64,000 nt of DNA, taken from assembly GCF_002304005.1 (NCBI RefSeq), contig NZ_MRCQ01000006.1:124001-188000 (forward strand), read 5' to 3'. Shown piece by piece: positions 54,152 to 64,000 of the stretch. The notes beneath the pieces were generated by a model that ran no database searches, was not told the origin of the DNA, and was given only the letters and a program-made list of their open reading frames with translations. Each line of letters begins with the position of its first letter. Positions within the stretch are counted from its first letter, which is position 1. A program made the position numbers and the translations under genes. This DNA comes from Flavobacterium sp. ACN6 (lineage in GTDB: Bacteria; Bacteroidota; Bacteroidia; Flavobacteriales; Flavobacteriaceae).

Positions 54152-54291
54152 TATTTAAAATAAGAAAACAGTAATTACCCTCAATTTAAATACATTCCTC
54201 AAAAAAAAATCCTAATAAATCCTTAAAATTATCGATTACAAAACCAAGTAATCGTTCTGTTTAAAAATTTGTAAATTATCTCATTCTGTAA

Positions 54292-55976
<1,685 letters not shown>

Positions 55977-56054
55977 TAATTAATATTCCAGAAGGTGTAA
56001 CTTTTGAGTTAAACTCATTACTAATAACTTCAAAGAATAACTTTTTTAAATATA

Positions 56055-57968
56055 ATGGAAGAAAAAAAATTTGACCTAAATTCGATCATTGGTTTTGTAT
56101 TGATATTCGGAATTTTGATTTGGATTATGTACCAAAATCAGCCTTCTGATAAAGAAATTGCTGCTGAAAAAGCCAAGAAAGAATTAGTTGCGAAACAAGA
56201 AGCACAAGCAAAAGCTGATAAAGCTAAAACAGCATCACTACCAGCGGCTGCGGTAACTCCAGGCGATACATTACAATTGGCGCAATTGCAAAAAACTTTA
56301 GGAGGATTTGCTTATTCTGCAACACTTCCTTCTGCAAAAGAAGCTTTTACTACAATTGAAAATGAGAAGATTAAACTTAAAATCGCTAATAAAGGTGGTT
56401 ATATTGTTGAAGCTACTTTAAAAGAATTCGAAAAATTTAAAAAAGGTTCAGGACAGTTAGTTGAGTTAATCAAAAACAACAATTCAAACTTAAATTTACA
56501 GCTTCTTACTACAGATAATAGAACTTTAAATTCTAAAGATTTATTTTTTGAACCAACATTAGAAAAAATTGGTGCAGACCAAGTTTTATCTATGCGTTTG
56601 AAAGCAGGTGCAAATGAATTTTTAGAATATAAATATATTTTGAAACCAAACGATTACTTAGTTGGTTTTGATATTCGTTCTCAAGGATTAAATAGAGTTT
56701 TAAATTCTGCTAAACCAGTAGATTTACACTGGGATTTAAAAACGTATAGAAACGAAAAAAGTATTTCTTACGAAAATCGTTTTGCTCAAATTGATTACAA
56801 ATACAACGAATCAAAATACAGTAACGTAAGTGCGCACGGGCAAGGGAAAGAAGAAACTCCTGAAAAAGTTAGTTATGTTGCTTTTAAACAGCATTTCTTT
56901 GCAACGATCTTAGCTACAGAAAAACCATTTGAAACTTCAAAATTACAATCTGACGATTTAGTTAAAGACGAAAAAATTGATACTGTTTTTACAAAACAGT
57001 TCAAAGCAGATTTGCCTTTAGCATTCTCAAATGGTGAGATTGATTATAAAATGAGTTTGTATTTTGGTCCTGCAGATTATAAAACATTAAAAGCATACGA
57101 TAAAAATTTCGAAAAAATAATTCCATTAGGATGGGGAATTTTTGGATGGATTAACAAATTTATCTTTATTCCGTTATTCGGATTTTTAAGTTCAACAATC
57201 GGATTGTCATTAGGAATTGCAATTATCATTTTTACAATTTTGATCAAATTGGCAATGTCGCCAATTACGTATAAGTCATTCTTGTCTCAGGCTAAAATGA
57301 AAGTTTTAAGACCTGATATTGCAGAGTTGGGAGAAAAATTCAAGAAAGACCCAATGAAGAAACAACAGGAAACAATGAAACTGTACAATAAAGCAGGGGT
57401 AAACCCAATGGCAGGATGTATCCCGGCATTGATTCAGCTTCCTTTTATGTATGCCTCGTTCCAGTTTTTCCCTGCAGCTTTTGAATTAAGACAAAAAAGT
57501 TTCCTTTGGGCAGACGATTTGTCTTCTTTTGACTCGGTAGTTAAATTACCATTCACAATTCCAATGTATGGAGATCATATCAGTTTGTTCCCAATTTTGG
57601 CAGCAATTGCAATTTTCTTCTACATGAAAATGACATCAGGAGATCAGCAAATGGCTGCGCCTCAGCAAGAAGGTATGCCGGATATGGCTAAAATGATGAA
57701 AATCATGATTTATGTTTCGCCATTAATGATGTTGATTTTCTTCAATAGTTATGGTGCTGGATTGAGTTTGTATAACTTTATTTCAAACTTAATTACAATC
57801 GGAATTATGTTCGTAATTAAAAATTACATTGTTGATAGTAATAAAATTCACGCTCAGATTCAAGAAAACAAACAAAGAGAGCCTAAAAAGCCAAGTAAGT
57901 TTCAACAGCGTCTTCAAGATGTAATGGAACAACAAGAAGCAGCAAAAGCTCAGAATAAAAAGAAATAA
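56055..57968 (+). CDS. yidC: Membrane protein insertase YidC
   Basis: This 637-aa inner-membrane protein has an N-terminal helix (IIGFVLIFGILIWIMYQ), a large periplasmic beta-domain (about residues 60-350), and the conserved C-terminal core (GWGIFGWINKFIFIPLFGFL, KAGVNPMAGCIPALIQLPFM) with five to six helices. It inserts proteins into the membrane alone or with SecYEG. The basic C-terminal tail is typical of Bacteroidota. It follows pyrG and is closed by a bidirectional terminator. Confidence 0.96.
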   Translation: MEEKKFDLNSIIGFVLIFGILIWIMYQNQPSDKEIAAEKAKKELVAKQEAQAKADKAKTASLPAAAVTPGDTLQLAQLQKTLGGFAYSATLPSAKEAFTTIENEKIKLKIANKGGYIVEATLKEFEKFKKGSGQLVELIKNNNSNLNLQLLTTDNRTLNSKDLFFEPTLEKIGADQVLSMRLKAGANEFLEYKYILKPNDYLVGFDIRSQGLNRVLNSAKPVDLHWDLKTYRNEKSISYENRFAQIDYKYNESKYSNVSAHGQGKEETPEKVSYVAFKQHFFATILATEKPFETSKLQSDDLVKDEKIDTVFTKQFKADLPLAFSNGEIDYKMSLYFGPADYKTLKAYDKNFEKIIPLGWGIFGWINKFIFIPLFGFLSSTIGLSLGIAIIIFTILIKLAMSPITYKSFLSQAKMKVLRPDIAELGEKFKKDPMKKQQETMKLYNKAGVNPMAGCIPALIQLPFMYASFQFFPAAFELRQKSFLWADDLSSFDSVVKLPFTIPMYGDHISLFPILAAIAIFFYMKMTSGDQQMAAPQQEGMPDMAKMMKIMIYVSPLMMLIFFNSYGAGLSLYNFISNLITIGIMFVIKNYIVDSNKIHAQIQENKQREPKKPSKFQQRLQDVMEQQEAAKAQNKKK

Positions 57969-57994
57969 GAAGACATAAGAAGACATAGAATATT

Positions 57995-58030
57995 AAAAAA
58001 CCGTCTCGTTAAAAAACGAGACGGTTTTTT
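57995..58030. terminator. Bidirectional terminator between yidC and the FAS1 gene
   Basis: A 16-bp perfect stem containing AACCGTCTCGTT / AACGAGACGGTT with a 4-base loop has A and T runs on the two sides. It ends 6 bases from the stop of the minus-strand gene. Confidence 0.9.
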
Positions 58031-58035
58031 TTTGT

Positions 58036-59013
58036 TTAAAATTTTGGCAGCAGCACCTTATCAATTACGTGGATTATACCATTAGAACATTGTACATCTG
58101 TTGCTGTTATATTGCTGACTCTGTTACTTGCGTCAGTAATTTTTGCACCGCCAGTAAGACCAATTGTGAAATTTTGATTTGCAAAGGTGTTAACTACCTG
58201 TCCGTTTGTCAAAGCAGTCGACTGTACATTTGCGCCGGCAACAACATGATATTTCAAAGTAGTTTCTAAAACATTTGCAGGGATTGCCGGCAGACCTGAG
58301 AATCCAGCTTCCGTTAAGAAACTTGTAAAAGCTGTATTTGTTGGCGCAAAAACCGTGAAAGGTGAATTTGCAGTTCCAGATAATATTCCAGCAAAACCAG
58401 ATGAAGGATTATAGGTCAAAGCAGCAACAAGAGTGGAGAAATTTTTATTTGCCACAGCATGGTTAACAATAGTTGGAAGTCCGATCACGCCATCAACCAA
58501 ATGTATAATACCATTTGAGGCTTCAATATCTGCAGTTGTTACTGTTGCACCGCCATTTGTTTTTCCCCCATTAATATCAACTCCAGTGCTTTTTTCAAGA
58601 TACATACTAATCGTATTTGAAGTTGAGGCACTTCCTTTAGCTAAAGTTTTTACATATCCAGTGGTAATTTCGCTAGATTTTACCTTTGTGCTTAAAACGT
58701 GGTTGAGTAATATTTCTTTTAAGGCAGGTACGGGAACTTCATTAAGATTAGCGTAGCCGTTTGCAGCGAGGAAAGCACTAAAAGCGGTATTGCTGGGTGC
58801 AAAGACGGTATAAGAACCGGAAGCGTTCAATGTAGCGGCTAAATCTGCTTTTTCAAGGGCAGCAACCAGCGAGCTAAGATTTGGATTTGCTTTTGCAATA
58901 GACGTGATGGTTTGTTCTTGTTGAGTATCATCATCATCGTCATTGTTGCATGAAATTCCGACGAAAGCAATTAATGCTAATAAAGCAATTAATTTAAATT
59001 TGATTGTTTTCAT
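58036..59013 (-). CDS. Lipoprotein with two FAS1 (fasciclin) domains
   Basis: This 325-aa lipoprotein (GISCNNDDDDD; the run of Asp after the Cys is a surface-export signal in Bacteroidota) has two FAS1 domains, about residues 45-185 and 190-325, each with the H1/H2-type signatures (SYTVFAPSNTAFSAFLA and SPFTVFAPTNTAFTSFLT; NGIIHLVDGVIGLP and NGIIHVIDKVLLPKF). FAS1 domains mediate adhesion. The gene stands alone, with an 8-bp dyad just upstream. Confidence 0.92.
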   Translation of the reverse strand: MKTIKFKLIALLALIAFVGISCNNDDDDDTQQEQTITSIAKANPNLSSLVAALEKADLAATLNASGSYTVFAPSNTAFSAFLAANGYANLNEVPVPALKEILLNHVLSTKVKSSEITTGYVKTLAKGSASTSNTISMYLEKSTGVDINGGKTNGGATVTTADIEASNGIIHLVDGVIGLPTIVNHAVANKNFSTLVAALTYNPSSGFAGILSGTANSPFTVFAPTNTAFTSFLTEAGFSGLPAIPANVLETTLKYHVVAGANVQSTALTNGQVVNTFANQNFTIGLTGGAKITDASNRVSNITATDVQCSNGIIHVIDKVLLPKF

Positions 59014-59061
59014 GATATAAAGTTTTTTTTTGTTTGTTACCTACTAAGTTAGTTAATTTTG

Positions 59062-59079
59062 TTTAAGAAAATTCTTAAA
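59062..59079. promoter_or_regulatory. Perfect dyad upstream of the FAS1 gene
   Basis: TTTAAGAA AA TTCTTAAA lies 49 bp upstream of the FAS1 start codon and may be an operator. The rest of the 312-bp gap to 59325 is AT-rich, with a TATTTTTG box at 59274-59281 that could be the -7 element of the following plus-strand gene. Confidence 0.35.
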
Positions 59080-59325
59080 ACAATAAACAATTATTAAAAA
59101 AGAGCAAAGATTTAACTTTTGTTTTATTTGTTTTATCTCTTTGATTATTAATTAATTGAGTCTCTCGTAAGGCGAAAGATCGAATTGCTTTCTTTTTGTT
59201 TAGTTCTAAAGCTTAAACAACATATAAAATATATTTTTTGTCTAAAAAGAATCTGTTTATGTCAAAATGGTTTTATTTTTGCAATACTAAAACTCAATTT
59301 TAGTTGTTATATAGAAAAATTACTT

Positions 59326-60036
59326 ATGAAAAATTTTTGGATTTTATTTTTGGTTAGTATTGTTGCTTATTCTCAAGATTTTAATAAGCTAGATGCTAAT
59401 GGAAAAAAAGACGGATTATGGAAAGGTACTTACGCCGAATCTAAGCGACCTCGTTACGAAGGAACTTTTGATCACGGAAAAGAAACTGGTATTTTTAAAT
59501 TTTTTGATGATACTAAAAAAGGAGATGTAGTGGCTACCAGAGATTTTAGTGCCAATGACGGAAGTTCGTACACTATTTTTTATGATCAGAGTAAAAACAA
59601 AGTCAGCGAAGGAAAAGAAGTTGGAAAGTCTCGTGAAGGCGAATGGAAATACTACCACAAAGCTTCTAAAGTTTTGATGACTGTCGAAAATTATAAAAAC
59701 GGAAAACTGGAAGGTTTAAGAACCATTTATTATGCTAATGAAAAAGTGGCAGAAGAGATGATGTATAAAAATGGTTTAAAAGAAGGGCCATATAAAAAAA
59801 TAGGTGTAGACGGAACGCTGCTGGAAGAATCTAATTTTAAAAATAACGAATATAACGGTGATGCGGTTTTTTACGATTCAGATAAATCTGTTGCTTCTAA
59901 AGGCAAATTCGTAAATGGAAAAAAAGCGGGAATGTGGCAGTTTTATCAAAAAGGAAAATTGGTAAAAGAAATAAACATGAGCGATCCAAAAAACACCAAT
60001 AAAGCTTCTGAAAAAGGTCCAGCGCCTAAAAAATAA
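59326..60036 (+). CDS. Exported MORN-type repeat protein (YwqK-like)
   Basis: The start ATG 59326 gives a signal peptide (MKNFWILFLVSIVAYSQ); upstream codons in the same frame read as non-coding and lack this feature. The 236-aa mature protein is made of about eight short repeats of the type G-x-R-x-G-x-W-x-x-Y (KKDGLWKGTYAES, SREGEWKYYHKASK, KKAGMWQFYQKGK), i.e. MORN-repeat variants that NCBI calls YwqK-family antitoxin-like. An actual antitoxin role is not supported by a toxin neighbour; the protein is exported. Confidence 0.8.
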   Translation: MKNFWILFLVSIVAYSQDFNKLDANGKKDGLWKGTYAESKRPRYEGTFDHGKETGIFKFFDDTKKGDVVATRDFSANDGSSYTIFYDQSKNKVSEGKEVGKSREGEWKYYHKASKVLMTVENYKNGKLEGLRTIYYANEKVAEEMMYKNGLKEGPYKKIGVDGTLLEESNFKNNEYNGDAVFYDSDKSVASKGKFVNGKKAGMWQFYQKGKLVKEINMSDPKNTNKASEKGPAPKK

Positions 60037-60095
60037 GCATATAAAGAATTCGTATGTACTTCATTAAAAATAAAATAGGCAAAGAATAAATTGTT

Positions 60096-60103
60096 TACTT
60101 TTG
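60096..60103 (+). promoter_or_regulatory. Possible -7 promoter element of the DUF4956 gene
   Basis: TACTTTTG matches TAnnTTTG and lies 22 bp upstream of the ATG at 60126. No TTG stands at the usual distance, so the call is tentative. Confidence 0.4.
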
Positions 60104-60125
60104 AGTAACCAATTTATTCTGACCA

Positions 60126-60683
60126 ATGGATTTAAATGAACTTTTAGGAAGATTTCTGCTGTTGTTTTTCTCAATTTTGGTTTTGTATTTTTTCTCCAAC
60201 AGAAAAGATAATGCAACCATAAATCCATTAATGGTAATTGTCGGACTTTGTACTTTTTCGCTCTGCTACCTTTTTACTAAAATTGAAATTGGCGTTGGAA
60301 TCGGATTTGGTTTATTTGCCATTTTTTCCATACTTCGATTTAGAACACAATCCTTTACGGTAAATGCTATAATCTTTCTTTTTGCGACGATTACGCTGTC
60401 AATTTTAGATATTATGTATCCGTTTGAAAAGATCGAACTTTTACTGTTTTTTCAAATAATCATCATCGGATTTTATATTATAGCTTCGATTATCGTCAAT
60501 AAAAAAGCTTCAAAATATCTAAATACAGTTGATGTCAAAATTCCGCTTGACGAGAAGTTTTCTTTAAATCAGGAATTTATTAGAAAATCAATTCAGGAAA
60601 AAATTAGAATTGAAGAATTTGATTTTAGAATTGTTTTAATCAATACCGCTGCAAACGAAATAGATGTTTTGGTTTTCTATTAA
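60126..60683 (+). CDS. DUF4956 family membrane protein
   Basis: This 185-aa protein has four predicted membrane helices, a central KIEIGVGIGFGLFAIFSIL segment and the family motif ILRFRTQSF, then a cytoplasmic tail (about residues 125-185). DUF4956 proteins often occur next to VTC polyphosphate-polymerase proteins, but none is visible here. Its last 4 bp overlap the end of the convergent gene. Confidence 0.85.
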   Translation: MDLNELLGRFLLLFFSILVLYFFSNRKDNATINPLMVIVGLCTFSLCYLFTKIEIGVGIGFGLFAIFSILRFRTQSFTVNAIIFLFATITLSILDIMYPFEKIELLLFFQIIIIGFYIIASIIVNKKASKYLNTVDVKIPLDEKFSLNQEFIRKSIQEKIRIEEFDFRIVLINTAANEIDVLVFY

Positions 60684-62557
60684 TCATTAAACGGACGAAC
60701 CTGTTTTATATATAATTCTCTTCTTTCGCCAACAATTTTAAACTCAATATCGACTGGATGAAATTGGTTTTTTCGCCAATAACGATACATTTTAGTTTCG
60801 ATTTTTTTACTGACAGTATATAGAATGCTCATTTCTTTTCGATTCAATAAAGGCTCATTATTATTAAGGTTGGAGTTGGAAGTATAATCGATATCAAAAT
60901 CGGTTTCGTCTTTTCCGTCATTAAAATGATACGCAACAAATTGTTCACAGATTTCTCCTTTTTCTGGTTTCACCACAGAGTTTTCGCCTTTTTGAATGTT
61001 AACCGTAATTCCTGGGAAATTTTTTCTGAAAATATTTTTAGTAATAATGACGCCATTTGCCAATTCGTCGGGAAAAGAACGATGCACTAAAACGCCCATA
61101 GCAATATTCTGCTGATCGATTCCAAAAAGTTCTCTTTCGTTGTAAGAAGCTTCATTCCAAACACTTGCCCAGACTTGTTTAATGGCTTTTTCGAATGTTT
61201 TGATACTATCTCCTAAAATTCCGGTTTTAGAATCGTATAATCCAGCGCCGTTAAAATCATCCAAATCTTCTGCATTTGTAGAAGATCTAAATCTGAAATT
61301 TTTGAAATGTGCATCTTTAAAAGCGGCATTTAGTTTTGAAAGTAATTCAGGATCTACTGGCTCTTTTTTAATAGCATCTCTAATTTTTTTCAATTGCTTA
61401 TTAATCCAAACAGTCGAATCTTTATGTGGATATGCTAAAAGTTCTGTAATTAATGGCGAAATTGAAGCTTTCTGAATGTGTTTGGTATAAAAGTAAAACG
61501 GAATCGCATGCGCATCTTCTGGAGTTTTAAACGGAATTTCTTTGGAAATCGCAATTAAATATGCCATATTTTGTGCTTTTGAACCGATGAAGTTTACACC
61601 CTTTTTAGGAATTTCAGATAAATTAACCAATTCAGTGACGCTATTGTCAATGACTAGTTTTTTATTTTTTCCAGTTGATTTTGCAGTAAGTTTTTTAGTT
61701 GTTTCTTTGATGTAAAAAGTATCAATTTCTATTTTAAATTCTACTTTTTTAGAAAGTAGTCTTTTAATATTGGCATCCTTTTCAATATCGGTATACGCCA
61801 TAATCGGAATCTTTCTGTTTTTTCCCAAAAGAACCAAATGACTTAAAGGAGTCTGTAGTTCATTTACAATAATTCCTCGAACATTAGGAAGTATATCTGG
61901 CGTTCCGTCCAAAATAATAATCTCATCAGCATTTGGTTTTACGGTTTCTAATTCTTTGATTTTGTATTTTTTTAAAATCCCGATAGTACTGCCGTGAACA
62001 ACTTCCTGATATTTTATTTCATTAAAAATATAATCTGATTTTACACAAGGAATTGAAAATTTCTGCTGTTGAAATCCTTCCATCATTTCTGGATTATTCA
62101 GGTAAAATTTTAAATTCTGTCCAATAAAAGTGGAGTTTTTGACTAAATTAAAAAAGCGTTCAATTAATACAATCGGCATGTGGTCTGAAGCGGCGAGTTC
62201 AAAAATCCATTTCTCCGTTCCTTTAATATGATTTAAATTTCCTAGAAGAAAATCCCTGTTCTTGTCGGTATCGCTGTAGTTTTCATTATTAAAAACATCA
62301 AGATCTTGGCTATAGCCCAAATAACCCGTTACAAAATCATAATGCAGCGGAATCAAAGTGCTGTTGAAATAATACATTTTTTGTTTTCTCAGGTCATAAA
62401 TCACTTTAACTGACTCGATATTCGAAAATTTATCAGACAAAGGTTTTCCTCGAAATGCTTTGTAAGCTTCATAGTTAGGAAGAGACGAAACAAATCGCTG
62501 CGCACTTAAAGTGGTTATGGCGAACAAGAAAAATAAGCTGTAAATGTATTTTTTCAT
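60680..62557 (-). CDS. Exported PEP-synthase/dikinase-like protein
   Basis: The ATG 62557 (MKKYIYSLFFLFAITTLSAQ) is chosen; a TTG three codons earlier is in frame. The 625-aa protein has a signal peptide, then unclassified sequence, then a mobile phosphohistidine-type segment (GIIVNELQTPLSHLVLLGKN, His in LSHL, about residues 225-255), then a nucleotide/pyruvate-binding domain (about 325-625: GSKAQNMAYLIAI, FRSSTNAEDLDDFNGAGLYD, PVDIEFKIV...YIKQVRP). This order, His domain before nucleotide domain, is like glucan water dikinase rather than PEP synthase. Being exported is odd because ATP is scarce outside the cytoplasm. Confidence 0.75.
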   Translation of the reverse strand: MKKYIYSLFFLFAITTLSAQRFVSSLPNYEAYKAFRGKPLSDKFSNIESVKVIYDLRKQKMYYFNSTLIPLHYDFVTGYLGYSQDLDVFNNENYSDTDKNRDFLLGNLNHIKGTEKWIFELAASDHMPIVLIERFFNLVKNSTFIGQNLKFYLNNPEMMEGFQQQKFSIPCVKSDYIFNEIKYQEVVHGSTIGILKKYKIKELETVKPNADEIIILDGTPDILPNVRGIIVNELQTPLSHLVLLGKNRKIPIMAYTDIEKDANIKRLLSKKVEFKIEIDTFYIKETTKKLTAKSTGKNKKLVIDNSVTELVNLSEIPKKGVNFIGSKAQNMAYLIAISKEIPFKTPEDAHAIPFYFYTKHIQKASISPLITELLAYPHKDSTVWINKQLKKIRDAIKKEPVDPELLSKLNAAFKDAHFKNFRFRSSTNAEDLDDFNGAGLYDSKTGILGDSIKTFEKAIKQVWASVWNEASYNERELFGIDQQNIAMGVLVHRSFPDELANGVIITKNIFRKNFPGITVNIQKGENSVVKPEKGEICEQFVAYHFNDGKDETDFDIDYTSNSNLNNNEPLLNRKEMSILYTVSKKIETKMYRYWRKNQFHPVDIEFKIVGERRELYIKQVRPFND

Positions 62558-62638
62558 GTTATTCAATTAGAGATTAAAAGTACCTAAAAAAGTAATAAGT
62601 TTTATCTACTGCGGGATTGCTTAAAGTAATGAAAACCT

Positions 62639-62671
62639 TTGTGTGATTTTCTATTATTTGGCGTACCTTTG
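62639..62671 (+). promoter_or_regulatory. Promoter of mnmA
   Basis: TTG (62639-62641), 22 bp, TACCTTTG (62664-62671) fits TTG/TAnnTTTG. The leader would be about 21 nt to the ATG at 62699. Confidence 0.7.
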
Positions 62672-62698
62672 CAACCTTAAAAAATTAAACATTTCAAA

Positions 62699-63886
62699 AT
62701 GAAACGAGTAGTTGTTGGACTTTCAGGTGGAGTAGATTCTAGTGTTGCGGCTTATTTACTGCAGCAGCAAGGGTACGAAGTTATTGGTCTTTTTATGAAA
62801 AACTGGCACGATGATTCGGTTACTATTTCTAATGAATGCCCATGGCTGGAGGACAGTAACGATGCTTTGCTTGTTGCTGAGAAACTCGGAATACCGTTTC
62901 AAACTGTTGATTTAAGCGAAGAATACAAAGAAAAAATCGTTGACTATATGTTTAACGAATACGAAAAAGGAAGAACTCCAAATCCTGACGTGCTTTGCAA
63001 CCGCGAAATCAAATTTGATGTTTTTATGAAAATCGCTTTAAGTCTTGGTGCTGATTATGTAGCAACGGGACATTACTGCCAAAAAAATGAAATCGAAGTT
63101 GACGGAAAACCAGTTTATCAATTAATTGCTGGAGCCGATAATAACAAAGATCAATCTTATTTTTTATGCCAATTGTCTCAAGAACAGTTGTCAAAAGCTT
63201 TATTTCCTATTGGAGCGTTGACCAAACCAGAAGTTCGTGAAATAGCTTCTGAAATGGAATTGGTTACAGCAGAAAAGAAAGATTCTCAAGGATTATGTTT
63301 TATTGGAAAAGTGAGACTTCCAGAATTTTTACAGCAAAAGTTACAGCCAAAAGATGGTAAAATTGTTCAGATCGATAAAAATGATCCGATTTATGTTACT
63401 GAAAAACCAGCTGGAATTTCTTTAGAAGAAGAATTGAAGTTAGAATCTCAAAAGCTGCATTATCTTCCAATAATGGGAAAAGTAGTTGGGAAACATCAAG
63501 GGGCGCATTATTTCACAGTTGGGCAAAGAAAAGGCCTGAATGTAGGAGGAACGACTGATCCTTTGTTTGTAATCGCTACAGATGTTGAAACGAACACGAT
63601 TTATACAGGTTTATCAAGTCAGCATCCAGGTTTATTTAAAAAAGCTCTTTTCGTTGAAAAATCCGAAGTACACTGGATTAGAGAGGATATGACATTAAAA
63701 GTTGGCGAAAAAATGGAAGTGATGGCCAGGATTCGTTACCGCCAGCCTTTGCAAAAAGCAGTTTTGCATCAATTTGAAGACGGAATGTATGTGGAATTTG
63801 AAGAACCGCAGTCTGCTATTACTGAAGGACAGTTTGCTGCTTGGTATTTAGAAAATGAATTAGTTGGTTCGGGAGTAATTTCTTAG
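62699..63886 (+). CDS. mnmA: tRNA 2-thiouridine(34) synthase MnmA
   Basis: This 395-aa cytoplasmic enzyme adds sulfur to U34 of Glu, Gln and Lys tRNAs. It starts with the ATP-pyrophosphatase loop ([18 protein letters not shown]) and contains the two catalytic Cys ([13 protein letters not shown] and [11 protein letters not shown]), [11 protein letters not shown], and the C-terminal beta-barrel ([26 protein letters not shown]). The length is slightly above the E. coli enzyme, as usual for Bacteroidota. Confidence 0.96.
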   Translation: MKRVVVGLSGGVDSSVAAYLLQQQGYEVIGLFMKNWHDDSVTISNECPWLEDSNDALLVAEKLGIPFQTVDLSEEYKEKIVDYMFNEYEKGRTPNPDVLCNREIKFDVFMKIALSLGADYVATGHYCQKNEIEVDGKPVYQLIAGADNNKDQSYFLCQLSQEQLSKALFPIGALTKPEVREIASEMELVTAEKKDSQGLCFIGKVRLPEFLQQKLQPKDGKIVQIDKNDPIYVTEKPAGISLEEELKLESQKLHYLPIMGKVVGKHQGAHYFTVGQRKGLNVGGTTDPLFVIATDVETNTIYTGLSSQHPGLFKKALFVEKSEVHWIREDMTLKVGEKMEVMARIRYRQPLQKAVLHQFEDGMYVEFEEPQSAITEGQFAAWYLENELVGSGVIS

Positions 63887-63928
63887 CTTTATACCTTATT
63901 TGGGAGGAATTCCTCAAAAGGTATACTA

Positions 63929-64000
63929 ATGAAATATAACTTTACTTTTCTTTTATTACTTTTTTCGTTTGCAGTTTTTGCACAAGAGGATGCTTGGGTT
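63929..64000 (+). CDS. Start of an exported protein, probably S8 serine peptidase
   Basis: Only 24 codons are in the window: MKYNFTFLLLLFSFAVFAQE, a Sec signal peptide, then DAWV. The sequence QEDAWV right after the signal resembles the start of the S8 peptidases (type IX secretion cargo) of Flavobacterium, but the mature domain lies beyond the window. Confidence 0.5.
   Translation, partial: MKYNFTFLLLLFSFAVFAQEDAWV

Noticed and set aside
59185..59325. Longer start for the MORN-type protein
   Set aside because: The upstream part is AT-rich, holds a TATTTTTG promoter-like box, and would place the signal peptide inside the protein.

Overview
The window is a chromosomal segment of a Flavobacterium-like member of the Bacteroidota. 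The evidence is the very AT-rich sequence with few Shine-Dalgarno sites, promoters of the TTG-N~20-TAnnTTTG type, a gliding-motility lipoprotein (GldI), paired SusC/SusD outer-membrane proteins, tandem GH92 enzymes, and families common in Flavobacteriaceae (DUF2805/TIGR03643, DUF6734, DUF3820, DUF4956). I saw no rRNA, tRNA, CRISPR array, integrase or insertion sequence.

Layout. 1-7.3 kb: the end of purM, small unknown genes, and two tandem exported GH92 alpha-mannosidases, the first with Gln where the family's general acid Glu usually sits. 7.3-20.5 kb, almost all minus strand: an M61 peptidase, DUF2805, a sterol-desaturase-type gene broken by one in-frame TAA, GlsB/YeaQ, aquaporin, DoxX, EamA, an nrnA-gldI-PPIase-PPIase operon, a ClC channel, RidA, and the cbpA-cbpM chaperone pair. 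20.8-25.4 kb: an exported unknown protein, an MFS transporter next to a PoxB-like enzyme, then repeats that enclose the tail of a lost gene. 25.4-32.9 kb: guaA, two LysM proteins, OsmC and a lipoprotein.

32.9-48.6 kb is a carbohydrate-utilisation locus: GH109, a DUF5077/DUF3472 lipoprotein, SusD, SusC, a CBM9-like protein, a LacI-family regulator, a GHMP sugar kinase, a nucleotidyltransferase, a FucP/NagP-like transporter and a NagB-PIG-L fusion. The susC promoter and the kinase promoter carry the same module: two operator dyads, about 32 bp, then a matching promoter. The LacI protein encoded between them is the obvious regulator. The enzymes suggest an amino-sugar (GalNAc/GlcNAc) glycan as substrate.

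49.3-54.2 kb is the most unusual part. It holds a DUF6734 gene (frameshifted in a T8 tract), a protein with a double-glycine export leader, a Gly/Ser-rich spacer and a GH24 lysozyme-like domain (frameshifted near its end), a membrane-anchored LprI/DUF1311-like protein that could be a lysozyme inhibitor and so an immunity protein, and a C39 leader peptidase fused in frame to the C-terminal part of an HlyD-type adaptor with no ABC transporter core between them. I read this as a GG-leader lysozyme/inhibitor secretion locus that is decaying or partly deleted. Sequencing or assembly error is the main alternative.

54.3-64 kb: pyrG, yidC, a FAS1 lipoprotein, a MORN-type protein, DUF4956, an exported PEP-synthase/dikinase-like protein, mnmA, and the first codons of another exported protein. 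All functions are inferred from sequence features by eye; no database search was run.
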